From: Planomicrobium soli
GTDB lineage: Bacteria; Bacillota; Bacilli; Bacillales_A; Planococcaceae
DNA length: 64,000 bases
Direction: 5' to 3'
Assembly: GCF_003014655.1 (NCBI RefSeq)
Contig: NZ_PYAT01000015.1
Span: 1-64,000 of the forward strand
Program-made: the position numbers and the translations under genes
Notes under the pieces: generated by a model
Databases searched by the model: none
The model's input: the letters and a program-made list of their open reading frames with translations, nothing else
Told to the model about the DNA's origin: nothing
In this document: piece by piece, positions 32,222 to 41,041 of the stretch
Layout: every line of letters begins with the position of its first letter
How positions within the stretch are numbered: position 1 is the first letter of the stretch

Positions 32222-33428
32222 CAATGATCACCCCATACATAGCGTCAATTTTTTTGGAAATAGATGTCCACTGGAATTCTTGGTTTGCCACATCGATAGC
32301 TTGTCGGCTTAGGCGCTCTGCAAGCAATGTGTTGACAGCGAGGACTTCCATCGCGATTGCTAAATCCATTTCGTTTTTTGTTTCAACAAGTAATCCTGTT
32401 ATGCCGTCACGTACTACATTTTTTAAACCGCCAACGTCAGAGGCGATTACCGGGCTGCCGCACGCCTGTGCTTCCGCCGCGACCATACCAAATGATTCGT
32501 AGAAACTCGGCACAACAGTAGCAGTTGCTGCGTTGAACAACGTTGCCAATTCATCTTGCGACTTTGGTCCAAGAAATTCCACTTTATCTTCGATTCCTTC
32601 TAAAGCATAGCACAAACTTTTATCAAGAGGCAGACGCGTAGTCGGATCAATGGCTTCTTCATCGCCGCCCGCAATCAAAAGGCGGGGAGTATAGGCAGTG
32701 TCTCCTTTAGCCACCAACAGCTGAAATGCCTTCAATAATGTGTAAATGCCTTTTGTTTCTTCCAAACGACCGGCGAAGACGAACAATGGGCTTTCATAGC
32801 CTAATTTTCTTCTTAAGTGTTTACGGTTTCCGCGCACCTTGAATGCTTGGTCAACCCCTATGGGGATTACTGTGATGGGAGAAGGAGTAGCGACATTTTG
32901 CTGAATAAGCTGTTTCTCGCTTTTTGTCGTCGCTAAAATTTGATCCGCAGATTGGAGAATGGTCGCTTCAGCTGCCATGCGGCGTTCGTCACGAATGCCT
33001 GTCGCTTTTTCTTTTGCCCATCCAAGTGAATGCGATGTATAGATAAAGGGTAGACCAAATTCTTCTTTTAGTTTTTTCCCGATTAGTCCTGAGAGCCAAT
33101 AGTGGGTATGAACCAGATCATAAGAATCCAACGGTAATGTCTGTTTCATTTCTTTGTAGAAAGCTGGAAGCATGGAATACATTTCGTTTTTCGATACAAA
33201 GCCTTTAAAGCCAGCCTTGATACGATAAACCCGGCAAGATTTGCCGAATGTTTCAATTCGTGGAGCGGTCTCGTCACACCAATGCGTTGCTACATCAACT
33301 TGCCATCCTCTTTTTTCTAAAGCCAACGCCAATTGTTTCACGTAGTTGTTTTGTCCGCCTGCTTGTTTGCCGCCAAGCTTCGCTAGAGGATCTCCATGAT
33401 CCGAAACAAAAAGTACTTTTTTTCTCAT
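32163..33428 (-). CDS. GT4 glycosyltransferase, sucrose-phosphate synthase-like
   Basis: This 421-aa GT-B enzyme has N-terminal AGGQNNYVKQLALALEKRGWQVDVATH (acceptor/donor loop), HTHYWLSGLIGKKL and TSHSLGWAKEKA, then UDP-sugar binding FAGRLEETKGIYTLLKAF and ESFGMVAAEAQACGSPVIASDVGGLKNVV (E-x7-E). The HSLG-K and GGQ-YV patterns are typical of sucrose-phosphate synthase, but MshA-type enzymes are similar. The overlapping HAD phosphatase makes a UDP-glucose + fructose-6-P to sucrose route the leading idea. Confidence 0.8.
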   Translation of the reverse strand: MRKKVLFVSDHGDPLAKLGGKQAGGQNNYVKQLALALEKRGWQVDVATHWCDETAPRIETFGKSCRVYRIKAGFKGFVSKNEMYSMLPAFYKEMKQTLPLDSYDLVHTHYWLSGLIGKKLKEEFGLPFIYTSHSLGWAKEKATGIRDERRMAAEATILQSADQILATTKSEKQLIQQNVATPSPITVIPIGVDQAFKVRGNRKHLRRKLGYESPLFVFAGRLEETKGIYTLLKAFQLLVAKGDTAYTPRLLIAGGDEEAIDPTTRLPLDKSLCYALEGIEDKVEFLGPKSQDELATLFNAATATVVPSFYESFGMVAAEAQACGSPVIASDVGGLKNVVRDGITGLLVETKNEMDLAIAMEVLAVNTLLAERLSRQAIDVANQEFQWTSISKKIDAMYGVIIDERSNTFISNRPGQNLRRG

Positions 33429-33536
33429 TTCAGTTCATCTCCATTCTAATTGCATCAGTATCTAAAAAAGTCCGAGACTGAGGTATTAAAATACCCCGCT
33501 TTTCTTTTGTTTAAACGTTAAATTGACCGAATTTTC

Positions 33537-33553
33537 TATTAAAGCGCTTTCAT
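33537..33553 (-). promoter_or_regulatory. Possible cre (CcpA) site upstream of the sucrose-like operon
   Basis: AATGAAAGCGCTTTAAT on the minus strand matches the cre pattern WTGNAANCGNWNNCW with one mismatch. It lies about 110 bp before the glycosyltransferase start, so it is a suggestion only. Confidence 0.35.
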
Positions 33554-33568
33554 TAGTGGAGAAGCCAC

Positions 33569-33602
33569 CAAAAAAACCCTTGGAAATTGGTTCCAAGGGT
33601 TG
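33569..33602 (-). terminator. Terminator of the MBL-fold gene
   Basis: ACCCTTGGAA/TTCCAAGGGT 10-bp stem; on the minus strand it is followed by eight T. Confidence 0.92.
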
Positions 33603-33615
33603 ATGGCTAAAACTA

Positions 33616-34464
33616 TCAGTTAGAGTTATTAACGTATTTGCCGTAATCAGGCATTGCGACATAAGGAAAATGATTCACCAGTTTTACGAGCTGCGCCGCC
33701 ATTTTCGGGCCTCTCATCGGTTTGCCATGGCCAGTCGCCGCAATGTGAGGGCGCAAGTTGGCAATTTTTATAACGGATTCCCATGCAATCTGCCAGTCAG
33801 TTGTTAGATAGACAGGCGGGCCACATACTTCTTTTTTCTGCACAAGCACTTTATAAAATGAATCTTGCTTAACTGTTACAAAAGCATCACCAGCAATGAC
33901 GATCCGGCCTTCAAAACGGAAAAGAGAAATATGCCCTGGAGAATGGCCCGGTGTGTAGAACCATTTCCAGCCCGGCAATTCTGGTATGTCTCCGCTTTTA
34001 GGAAGCTCTTTAAGATGTTCGGAAATATCAATCGCTTGTTTTGGATATGCTGCCGACATTTTAGCAATAAGGCCGCCTTGTACTGTAGAATCAGGTTCCG
34101 GATAATCTTGCTTTCCTTGCAAATATGGAAATTCAAGCGGATGGGCATAAACCGGTACCGGGAACTTCTCAAGGATATGCACAAGGCCGCCGACATGGTC
34201 AAAGTGGCCATGCGTTAAAACGATCGCTTTTAATTTATGGTCCGGACCAAACCGGTCTGCAGCTTCTTTCAATATTCTGCTGCCTGACTCGGGCATACCC
34301 GCATCGACCAATACCCACTCGTTGCTGAAAGCAGGGTTTCCAATAAAATAAACGTTGACGATTTGCGTAGTGAAGCAATGAACATCACGCATCACTTCTC
34401 GGCCGGAACCGTCTTTTACTGAAGTGACGGGCAACACTCTATCTGTTGATGGACTTTTTTTCAT
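33616..34464 (-). CDS. MBL-fold metallo-hydrolase
   Basis: This 282-aa metallo-beta-lactamase fold protein has the zinc motif LTHGHFDHVGG (HxHxDH), then YTPGHSPGHISLF (third His) and IAGDAFV (bridging Asp); a late His sits in ATGHGKPM. Glyoxalase II-like or lactonase-like; substrate unknown. AGGAGG precedes ATG. Single gene. Confidence 0.9.
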   Translation of the reverse strand: MKKSPSTDRVLPVTSVKDGSGREVMRDVHCFTTQIVNVYFIGNPAFSNEWVLVDAGMPESGSRILKEAADRFGPDHKLKAIVLTHGHFDHVGGLVHILEKFPVPVYAHPLEFPYLQGKQDYPEPDSTVQGGLIAKMSAAYPKQAIDISEHLKELPKSGDIPELPGWKWFYTPGHSPGHISLFRFEGRIVIAGDAFVTVKQDSFYKVLVQKKEVCGPPVYLTTDWQIAWESVIKIANLRPHIAATGHGKPMRGPKMAAQLVKLVNHFPYVAMPDYGKYVNNSN

Positions 34465-34627
34465 ACTGAATCCTCCTCTAGTTTCCTCGATTCTTTCTAA
34501 TACTGCTTTACCCCAAATACTAATTTCAAATCAATTCAAAAAAGAGAAACTTTACTCAGTAAGTTTCTTTAAACCGGCCGCTTGCAAAAACAACATGTGT
34601 TTTTCCGCACTGCAGCTTTTGCAAGGT

Positions 34628-34656
34628 TTGAGTCTCGGTCCCATTAGCGGTAAGAT
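34628..34656 (+). promoter_or_regulatory. Sigma-A promoter of the oxidase/aminotransferase operon
   Basis: TTGAGT (34628-34633), 17 bp, TAAGAT (34651-34656); start codon 37 nt further on. Confidence 0.7.
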
Positions 34657-34692
34657 AAACGGATAAAACTTTGGGAAATAGGTGTGAATTAC

Positions 34693-35811
34693 ATGAAATC
34701 AATCATTATCATCGGAGCGGGAATTCTGGGAGCTTCTGCAGCTTTTCATGCGGCCAAAGCCGGAGCTGACGTGACATTGGTCGATCGAGAGGATGAGGGC
34801 CAAGCGACAGGGGCAGCAGCAGGGATTGTATGTCCATGGATTTCGCAGCGCAGAAATATGGCTTGGTATGGTCTCGCGAAAAGCGGCGCGGCATATTATC
34901 CGAAGCTTATCGATCAACTTGAAGCGCAAGGTGAAAAAGAAACAGGTTATAAACAAGTCGGCATTGTCAGCATTCACGAAGCGAGCAAACTCGATAAAAT
35001 GGAACAAAAAGCGTTCGAACGTCGGGAAGGTGCACCGGAAATGGGCGAAATCCGCAGGCTATCTTCCGAAGAAACAAAGCGATTGTTTCCGTATGCTTCT
35101 GATGAGTACGGCTCTCTTTATGTAAGCGGTGCGGCGCGTGTAGATGGACTCGAAATGCGCAATGCCTTGATCCGGGCAGCGGTCAAACTAGGAGCAAAAC
35201 AAGTGAAAGGAAGTGCGCAGTTTCTGATGGACGGCTCTAAGGTAATCGGAGTAAAGACTGAGGATCAAGAGTTTTTTGCTGACAGCATCGTATCAACGGG
35301 CGGAGCATGGGCAAGCGATTTATTCGAAACACTGGGGTTGAAACTGGCTATTGTTCCTCAAAAAGCGCAAATTCTTCATTTGCGGGTTGAAGGTCAGCAG
35401 ACGGGCGATTGGCCGGTCGCGATGGTACCGAATGGCCTGTACGTGGTTCCGTTTGCAGACGGGCGCGTTGTTGCTGGCGCAACCCATGAAAACGATGCCG
35501 GATTTGATACTAAGCTGACGGCAGGTGGCGTTTTTCACATTCTCAACAGAACGTTGGAGGGCGTACCGGGATTGGCTTCGGCGGAAATGGCCGGAGCGGG
35601 AACAGGGTTCCGCCCTTCAACTCCAAGCGCATTGCCATTTATCGGCCAAGTTCCGGAATATCCGAACGTCTATGCCGCAAATGGTTTGGGATCTTCAGGG
35701 CTGACGGCCGGCCCATATCTTGGTGGTCAATTGGCAAAGCTGGCTCTCGGGGAACCTCTGGATATCGATTTGAGTCTATACGATATAGAAGAAGTTTTTC
35801 AAAAGAGGTAG
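34693..35811 (+). CDS. DAO-type FAD-dependent amino acid oxidase/dehydrogenase
   Basis: This 372-aa DAO family protein has SIIIIGAGILGASAAFHAAKAGADVTLVDRE (Rossmann FAD site), the G-G-AWA motif STGGAWASDL and the C-terminal GLGSSGLTAGPYLG. It is similar to B. subtilis YurR and to glycine/D-amino acid oxidases; it oxidises an amine or N-substituted amino acid. ATG 34693 is preferred (AGGTG 8 nt upstream) over GTG 34684, which is inside that RBS. It is 13 nt upstream of the GNAT-aminotransferase fusion gene. Confidence 0.88.
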   Translation: MKSIIIIGAGILGASAAFHAAKAGADVTLVDREDEGQATGAAAGIVCPWISQRRNMAWYGLAKSGAAYYPKLIDQLEAQGEKETGYKQVGIVSIHEASKLDKMEQKAFERREGAPEMGEIRRLSSEETKRLFPYASDEYGSLYVSGAARVDGLEMRNALIRAAVKLGAKQVKGSAQFLMDGSKVIGVKTEDQEFFADSIVSTGGAWASDLFETLGLKLAIVPQKAQILHLRVEGQQTGDWPVAMVPNGLYVVPFADGRVVAGATHENDAGFDTKLTAGGVFHILNRTLEGVPGLASAEMAGAGTGFRPSTPSALPFIGQVPEYPNVYAANGLGSSGLTAGPYLGGQLAKLALGEPLDIDLSLYDIEEVFQKR

Positions 35812-35824
35812 AGGGGGGCTTGTC

Positions 35825-37360
35825 TTGTATTGGTGCAAAATCGCCGGGACAGAAGCTGAATTCAAAGCGATAGCTAGATTGAATTATGAAACCTTTGTAG
35901 AAGAAATACCTCAGCATGAAAAAAATGCGGCCGGCAGGCGGGTAGATTCATTCCATGAACAGAACACCTATCTTATCGTCCTGGCAGAGGCAGAAATCGT
36001 AGGCATGATAGCGCTGCGTTCAGAGCGTCCTTTTTCACTGGATCTAAAAATTGGAAAAGTGGAGGATCACCTTCCCGATATTGGAAAGGTATGTGAGATT
36101 CGGTTGCTTGCGGTTCAAAAAGCTCACCGGAATGGCCGTGTCTTTTTTCTGTTGGCTCGTGCATTGTCGGACTTTTGCTGTGAGGAAGGGTACGATTCTG
36201 CGGTGATTTCAGGAACGACCCGGGAATTGAAGTTGTATGGCCAACTAGGGTTTCGCCAGTTTGCGGAACCAGTAGGAAAAGGCGATGCACTCTTTGTTCC
36301 AATGGTGACCACCCGTAAACAATATGGGCAGTCGGTGGCAGCGCGCCTTCAAACAAGAAAGAAAACCTTTTTTCCAGGACCGGTTCAGTTGAACAAGGAA
36401 CTGGCCAACCCTTTTGGCGAAGAAGTTGTGTCCCATCGTTCGGCAGCTTTTCAAGCAGTTTTTGATGAAGCAAAAGAGCAATTGCAAAAACTGGCATCAG
36501 CCAAGCCGCATTTTTTATTTGGAAGTGGAACATTGGCAAATGAAGCGATGATGGCTCAATTGGCGCAATTGAAAACAAGAGGGCTAGTTTTAGTAAACGG
36601 AGAATTTGGCAGACGGCTGAAAGAGCAAGCAAAAAGGTGGCAGCTTGATTTTGATATATTAGAAGAACCTTGGGGCGAATCTTTTTCCTTAGGAAAGATT
36701 GAACAAGCGATGCTGCAGAACAGCACTGATTGGGTTTTGATGGCGCACGGGGAAACCTCGACCGGAATATTGAATAATTTTGAAGCGGTTGCGGAGTTGT
36801 GCCAAAAACAAAAAGCGAAACTCTGTTTGGACTGCGTCAGCAGTTTCGGAGCCGTCCCGTTTTCGCTCCAAAACGTCTGGTTGGCTACGGCAGTCAGCGG
36901 GAAAGCCGTTGGCACGATGAGCGGAGTGGCCATCGTCTTTTCTCACCACGAAATAAAACCAGGTGAGTTCCTTCCTGCTTATTTGGATTTGGGCCTCTAT
37001 GCAGATGAAATCCCGTTCACCTTGTCTTATGGATTGCTTAAGAGCTTCGATCAAGCTCTGCGGGCATACCCGGAACGTTATCTATTGCTGCAAGAGAGAT
37101 TGAATTTGCTGAAGCGGAAAACCAAAGACTGGCCGGTTATCGCTGGCGATTTTCCGACCGTCATGACGTTCCAGTCCGACAAAAGATTCAGCGGCTTCCT
37201 GCAGGCTGCACAATTATCGGGTTTTGAACTGCATGCGAAAAGCGGTTATTTAAGAGAGCACGAGTTGTTTCAAATTTCCTGTATCCAGCCTCAGTTTGAA
37301 AATGACTTGGAGCTGTTAATGAAATTCCACAAAACTTATGAAACCTATATTGCTACGTAA
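35825..37360 (+). CDS. GNAT (LuxI/N-acyl synthase-like) fused to class V aminotransferase
   Basis: This 511-aa protein has an unusual domain pairing. Residues ~1-165 are a GNAT-type domain with FVEEIPQHEK, DSFHEQNTYLIVLAEAEIVGMIALRSERPFSLD and EIRLLAVQKAHRNGRVFFLLARAL, the layout of autoinducer-synthase/N-acyl-amino-acid synthase GNATs. Residues ~175-505 are a fold-type I class V aminotransferase (FFPGPVQLN, GSGTLANEAM, HGETSTGIL, DCVSSFGAVPF, PLP Lys in AVSGKAVG). TTG start 35825 follows GAGGGGGG. Substrates unknown; the DAO partner suggests amino-acid or amino-phosphonate type chemistry. Confidence 0.85.
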   Translation: MYWCKIAGTEAEFKAIARLNYETFVEEIPQHEKNAAGRRVDSFHEQNTYLIVLAEAEIVGMIALRSERPFSLDLKIGKVEDHLPDIGKVCEIRLLAVQKAHRNGRVFFLLARALSDFCCEEGYDSAVISGTTRELKLYGQLGFRQFAEPVGKGDALFVPMVTTRKQYGQSVAARLQTRKKTFFPGPVQLNKELANPFGEEVVSHRSAAFQAVFDEAKEQLQKLASAKPHFLFGSGTLANEAMMAQLAQLKTRGLVLVNGEFGRRLKEQAKRWQLDFDILEEPWGESFSLGKIEQAMLQNSTDWVLMAHGETSTGILNNFEAVAELCQKQKAKLCLDCVSSFGAVPFSLQNVWLATAVSGKAVGTMSGVAIVFSHHEIKPGEFLPAYLDLGLYADEIPFTLSYGLLKSFDQALRAYPERYLLLQERLNLLKRKTKDWPVIAGDFPTVMTFQSDKRFSGFLQAAQLSGFELHAKSGYLREHELFQISCIQPQFENDLELLMKFHKTYETYIAT

Positions 37361-37386
37361 AAAAACCGCCGATCGGCGGTTTTTTA
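37359..37386. terminator. Bidirectional terminator
   Basis: The perfect palindrome AAAAACCGCCGATCGGCGGT(TTTT) lies between convergent genes. Confidence 0.92.
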
Positions 37387-38601
37387 ATGCACAATTTGTT
37401 TATAGACGTCCATAATGAATTTTTTGTACGGCAAATCTGGCATGGGCTCGATATTGTTTTTTGCAATCTGAGCATGCTTTATAGCGAGCTCATGATGCCC
37501 TTGTTTTTCATAGATCAACGCCATGTATGCGTCCTTTTCGTAGTTCATAGATAAGTCGTAAGGATGATGGATGTATTCCCAAATTCTATGGCGCTCCAAC
37601 CAATGAAGTGCTTCGTCCAGTTCGCCCAAACCATAGAGTGCTTTTCCCTTTTCTATATAAAATTGAGATATTTCATCTTCTTTATATTTCTCCAAATTCC
37701 TTTCTACAATATTAAGGGCTTTTTCGTAATCATGGGTGAAAGAGTTCAAGTAATGGGATTCCAGCAAATCGAGCATTAAATCTATCTTTCCATCTTCTGA
37801 AAACTCGGCAAATAAACGCAATTTATTTACGTAATATTTTCTGCTATCCTTGTCTCCGATTAAAATTGAATGAAAACTCATGACCCTGTAGAAATCGTTT
37901 ACCCTATAGAAAATCTGATTTTCTTTTGAGTATTCGACGGCTTCGTTAACAATTGTAGTCGCGTCACGATTGTTTCCGATTGCAAAGTATAGAACCGCCT
38001 CTAGATAATCAAAATCTAATTTTTTTAAAGCATCCAATACTGCGTCTCGTTTCTCAAAAGATTTTCGGGAATTCTGAAGCATTGCAAGCGCTTCCGCATA
38101 TTGATGCTTGTTGAATTTCAGCATGGCACGAAACATATGGATATCCGCACTATTATTTATAAGGTGAAGCCCTTCGTACATTTCTTCAGCTTGAGCTAAT
38201 TTAGCTTGCCAACCTTCTTGTTTTTCGTAGTAGGCGCAACGACTGAATATTTCTAGTAGCCGGGCCGATTCGTACCGGTAAGGAAGGTTTTTGAGGTAAG
38301 GCTCTACTTTTTCGATAATCAATTTAAATCCATTACTTAAATCATTCAGTTCTCTTCGGTAAAGCTTTTCAACTTCTACTAACAACTCACGAAGCTCGAC
38401 GGTCGGTATTTCTGCCAGTAGTTCATTTTGTTCGATTCCAAGTTGAGACGCTATATATGACAAACTCTCCATGGAAGGATTTGCTTTATTGTTTTCTATC
38501 AAACTAAGCATGCCTTTCGTTAAGCTCTCACCAGCAAGCGCCTGCAATGTCAGGCCTTTTTCTTTGCGGAGTTTCTTGATGCGTTCACCTAAAGTTGCCA
38601 T
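37384..38601 (-). CDS. XRE family HTH regulator with C-terminal TPR domain (RRNPP-like)
   Basis: This 405-aa protein has an N-terminal HTH_3 (LGERIKKLRKEKGLTLQALAGESLTKGMLSLIENNKANPSMESLSYIA, residues 4-55) and ~330 residues of TPR-like helical repeats (for example ISQFYIEKGKALYGLGELDEALHWLERH). The architecture matches peptide-sensing RRNPP regulators (PlcR/NprR/Rap). No pheromone gene is seen next to it. It is divergent from an MFS transporter, with two identical-type palindromes in between. Confidence 0.9.
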   Translation of the reverse strand: MATLGERIKKLRKEKGLTLQALAGESLTKGMLSLIENNKANPSMESLSYIASQLGIEQNELLAEIPTVELRELLVEVEKLYRRELNDLSNGFKLIIEKVEPYLKNLPYRYESARLLEIFSRCAYYEKQEGWQAKLAQAEEMYEGLHLINNSADIHMFRAMLKFNKHQYAEALAMLQNSRKSFEKRDAVLDALKKLDFDYLEAVLYFAIGNNRDATTIVNEAVEYSKENQIFYRVNDFYRVMSFHSILIGDKDSRKYYVNKLRLFAEFSEDGKIDLMLDLLESHYLNSFTHDYEKALNIVERNLEKYKEDEISQFYIEKGKALYGLGELDEALHWLERHRIWEYIHHPYDLSMNYEKDAYMALIYEKQGHHELAIKHAQIAKNNIEPMPDLPYKKFIMDVYKQIVH

Positions 38602-38625
38602 TTCCTCACCTGCTTTTCTAATATA

Positions 38626-38696
38626 GTTTAATTATATTAAACTTTCGGTTGCAAATCTAGTAACCATATGTTATATTTTGTTTAATTAAATTAAAC
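38626..38696. promoter_or_regulatory. Divergent control region with two 17-bp palindromes
   Basis: GTTTAATTATATTAAAC (38626-38642) and GTTTAATTAAATTAAAC (38680-38696) differ only at the centre. Between them TTGCAA (38649-38654), 17 bp, TATATT (38672-38677) is a good promoter for the MFS gene. The right palindrome covers the MFS start site and the left lies toward the regulator gene. They are likely operators of the XRE-TPR protein. Confidence 0.8.
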
Positions 38697-38718
38697 TTTT
38701 AGCGAAGGGGTGGAAGAA

Positions 38719-40008
38719 GTGAACCAAGCTGCAAAAATACGACAAGCGACTTTCCATCTGTACACATTCACCATTAGCAAACTCATTTCCACATTTGGCA
38801 GCAGCGTCTATACGTTTGGCATCAGTTTGTATGTGTTATCGCTTACCGGATCTGCCGCAAGTTTTGCCATCAATTTGATTTGCAGCATCTTGCCAAGAAG
38901 TTTGATTGCGCCATTTGCCGGATATGCCGCAGACAGCTACTCAAAGAAAAAACTGGTGATCTTATCTCAGGTGGCTAGCGTACTGGCGGTCGCCGGGTTA
39001 TTAACTTACAGTTTGGCATTCGGGCTGTCACTAGTTGCCATCTATATCACCACAGCGCTTGTCTCAGCCAGTTCCATGTTTACCGGTGTGACGTTCACTT
39101 CTTCCATTGCCAATCTGATCGATCCGGATCGAATCCAGAAAGCAATGGGCTTTAATCAATCGGCTATGTCGATTGCTACAATCGGAGGGCCGGTCATTGG
39201 CGGCATGCTTTTTGGATTTGTTTCCATGAACGTCTTCTTGGCTATTCAAATAGCTGCTTATGCCGTAGCGGTCTTATTGGAATCAACGATGAATTTTAAG
39301 TTGTTTACAAACGCCGAACTGAAAGATGAGAGCGAAAAGCAGTCCATGATCAGCAGTATGAAAGAAGGCGCGGCGTATTTGAAAACCAACCGTGTCATAA
39401 TGGTTATTGTGACAACGGCCGTCGGGCTCAATTTCTTTTTTTCGGCATTGATGATTGGTCTGCCGTTCATTGCGGTTCAGCAATTGGAGATAGAATCGGT
39501 GCATTTTGGAATTATTGAAGGGACGATAGCAGCCGGTATGCTGATTGCCTCCATTTATTTTGCAATGCGCAAAGAAGTGGAGTTCCCGTTGTTGTTTTCG
39601 AAAAGAGCGATTCTTGTAATGTCGTTTCTTTTAAGCGCCATTGCATTGCCGCTTGTCCTGAACTTTTCGTATGTATTGAATGTTGGGTATTTGATTGCCT
39701 TAATGTTCGTTTTCGGCGCTTCCAATGTCTGTGTAAACACACCAATTGGTGTTATGATGCAAAAAGATGTTGATGAAAAATACCGAGGACGTGTGTTCGG
39801 TATTCTCGATTCTTTGTGCATGGCGATGATGCCAGTCGGATACTTATTATTTGGTTTGTTATATGATATGGTTCCGGCACAATTTATAGTGGTAGGCAGC
39901 AGCTTGTGCCTAATAGTGATGACCCTTTATATGATGCGGCCATCGGTGATAAAAGAAGCCTATCCGGAACTGGACAAATCGGTTCCGAGCCAGCCGAAAT
40001 TTCAATAA
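38719..40008 (+). CDS. MFS transporter (MFS_3, drug/macrolide efflux type)
   Basis: This 429-aa protein has 12 TM segments of the MFS_3 group (FAINLICSILPRSLIAPFAGYAADSYSKKKLVI motif A region). Likely an exporter of drugs, peptides or a metabolite. GTG 38719 follows AAGGGGTGG; an upstream GTG at 38710 is within that RBS. Expression probably depends on the divergent XRE-TPR regulator. Confidence 0.88.
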   Translation: MNQAAKIRQATFHLYTFTISKLISTFGSSVYTFGISLYVLSLTGSAASFAINLICSILPRSLIAPFAGYAADSYSKKKLVILSQVASVLAVAGLLTYSLAFGLSLVAIYITTALVSASSMFTGVTFTSSIANLIDPDRIQKAMGFNQSAMSIATIGGPVIGGMLFGFVSMNVFLAIQIAAYAVAVLLESTMNFKLFTNAELKDESEKQSMISSMKEGAAYLKTNRVIMVIVTTAVGLNFFFSALMIGLPFIAVQQLEIESVHFGIIEGTIAAGMLIASIYFAMRKEVEFPLLFSKRAILVMSFLLSAIALPLVLNFSYVLNVGYLIALMFVFGASNVCVNTPIGVMMQKDVDEKYRGRVFGILDSLCMAMMPVGYLLFGLLYDMVPAQFIVVGSSLCLIVMTLYMMRPSVIKEAYPELDKSVPSQPKFQ

Positions 40009-40019
40009 ACTCCACTTAA

Positions 40020-40055
40020 CCCCTTGCCTCTATACAAAGAAGGCAAGGGGTTATT
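40020..40055 (+). terminator. Terminator after the MFS gene
   Basis: CCCCTTGCC/GGCAAGGGG stem with a 13-nt loop; the tail TTATTG is weak. Confidence 0.7.
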
Positions 40056-40069
40056 GTGTTAAGCTACAG

Positions 40070-40094
40070 GTTTATGTTGGGAAATAACGGGAAA
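40070..40094 (+). promoter_or_regulatory. Candidate sigma-B promoter of the SDR gene
   Basis: GTTTAT (40070-40075), 13 bp, GGGAAA (40089-40094). The SDR family concerned includes sigma-B-dependent stress proteins in B. subtilis. Confidence 0.6.
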
Positions 40095-40133
40095 AGCGAC
40101 AGAGATAACGCAAATTTGGAAAGGGTGATAAGG

Positions 40134-40991
40134 ATGGAGAAAGACAAACCGGAACACATTCCTGCTCAAGAACAAGAAAGCCAGCCAGGGCACGAAACGG
40201 AAATGACGCCGCGGCCTGACTTTACCAAAAACCTTGCAGGCCAAGCACAGCGTTTGCCCGGAAAAACCGCATTGATAACAGGTGGCGACAGCGGTATTGG
40301 CCGTGCAGTTGCAGTGGCATTTGCGAAAGAAGGGGCAGATGTTGCAATTTCCTATTTGAATGAACACGTAGATGCGGAAGAAACAAAGAAGTTTGTCGAG
40401 CAAGAAGGGCGCCGTTGCTTGCTGATTGCAGGAGACATTGGCGATGAAGCCTTCTGCCAGGAAGTGGTCCAAAAAGTGATTGATGAATTCGGCAAACTTG
40501 ATATTCTAGTGAATAACGCTGCCGAACAGCATCCTCAAAACTCATTAAAAGACATTTCGGCCGATCAGCTGGAGCGGACGTTCCGTACAAATATTTTCAG
40601 CATGTTCCACTTAACAAAAGCGGCGCTTGACCATTTGAAACCGGGCGCTTCAATCGTCAATTCGACTTCTATTACGGCATTCCAAGGAATGCCGACACTT
40701 ATTGATTATTCGTCAACAAAAGGAGCGATCGTTGCGTTTACGCGTGCGCTTTCGGGATCTCTTGCAAAAGAAGGCATTCGGGTAAATGCAGTTGCTCCTG
40801 GCCCAATCTGGACACCGCTCATCCCTGCCACATTTGAAGCAGAAGGTGTAGAGGACTTTGGTTCTGAAACACCGCTCGGCCGCGTTGGGCAGCCGGATGA
40901 ATTGGCGCCTGGATACGTCTATCTGGCATCCGATGATTCTTCTTATGTAACTGGACAGATCCTTCATATCAATGGCGGAACACCGATATAA
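40134..40991 (+). CDS. SDR family oxidoreductase (general stress type, YhxC/YdaD-like)
   Basis: This 285-aa short-chain dehydrogenase has an ~45-residue polar N-extension (HIPAQEQESQPGHETEM) typical of this subgroup. NAD(P) motif TGGDSGIGRAVA, NNAAEQHPQ, catalytic Ser-Tyr-Lys in NSTSITAFQG...YSSTKGA, and PGPIWTPLIP. Cytosolic; substrate unknown. ATG 40134 has AAGGGTG 7 nt upstream; the longer frame from 40056 would overlap the promoter. Confidence 0.9.
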   Translation: MEKDKPEHIPAQEQESQPGHETEMTPRPDFTKNLAGQAQRLPGKTALITGGDSGIGRAVAVAFAKEGADVAISYLNEHVDAEETKKFVEQEGRRCLLIAGDIGDEAFCQEVVQKVIDEFGKLDILVNNAAEQHPQNSLKDISADQLERTFRTNIFSMFHLTKAALDHLKPGASIVNSTSITAFQGMPTLIDYSSTKGAIVAFTRALSGSLAKEGIRVNAVAPGPIWTPLIPATFEAEGVEDFGSETPLGRVGQPDELAPGYVYLASDDSSYVTGQILHINGGTPI

Positions 40992-41002
40992 TAATATGTG
41001 TA

Positions 41003-41041
41003 AAAAAAAGCAAGTGCCCATTATAGGGCACTTGCTTTTTC
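41003..41041. terminator. Bidirectional terminator
   Basis: AAAAGCAAGTGCCC/GGGCACTTGCTTTT, loop ATTAT, with A and T tracts. It overlaps the 3' end of the convergent MFS gene. Confidence 0.92.
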
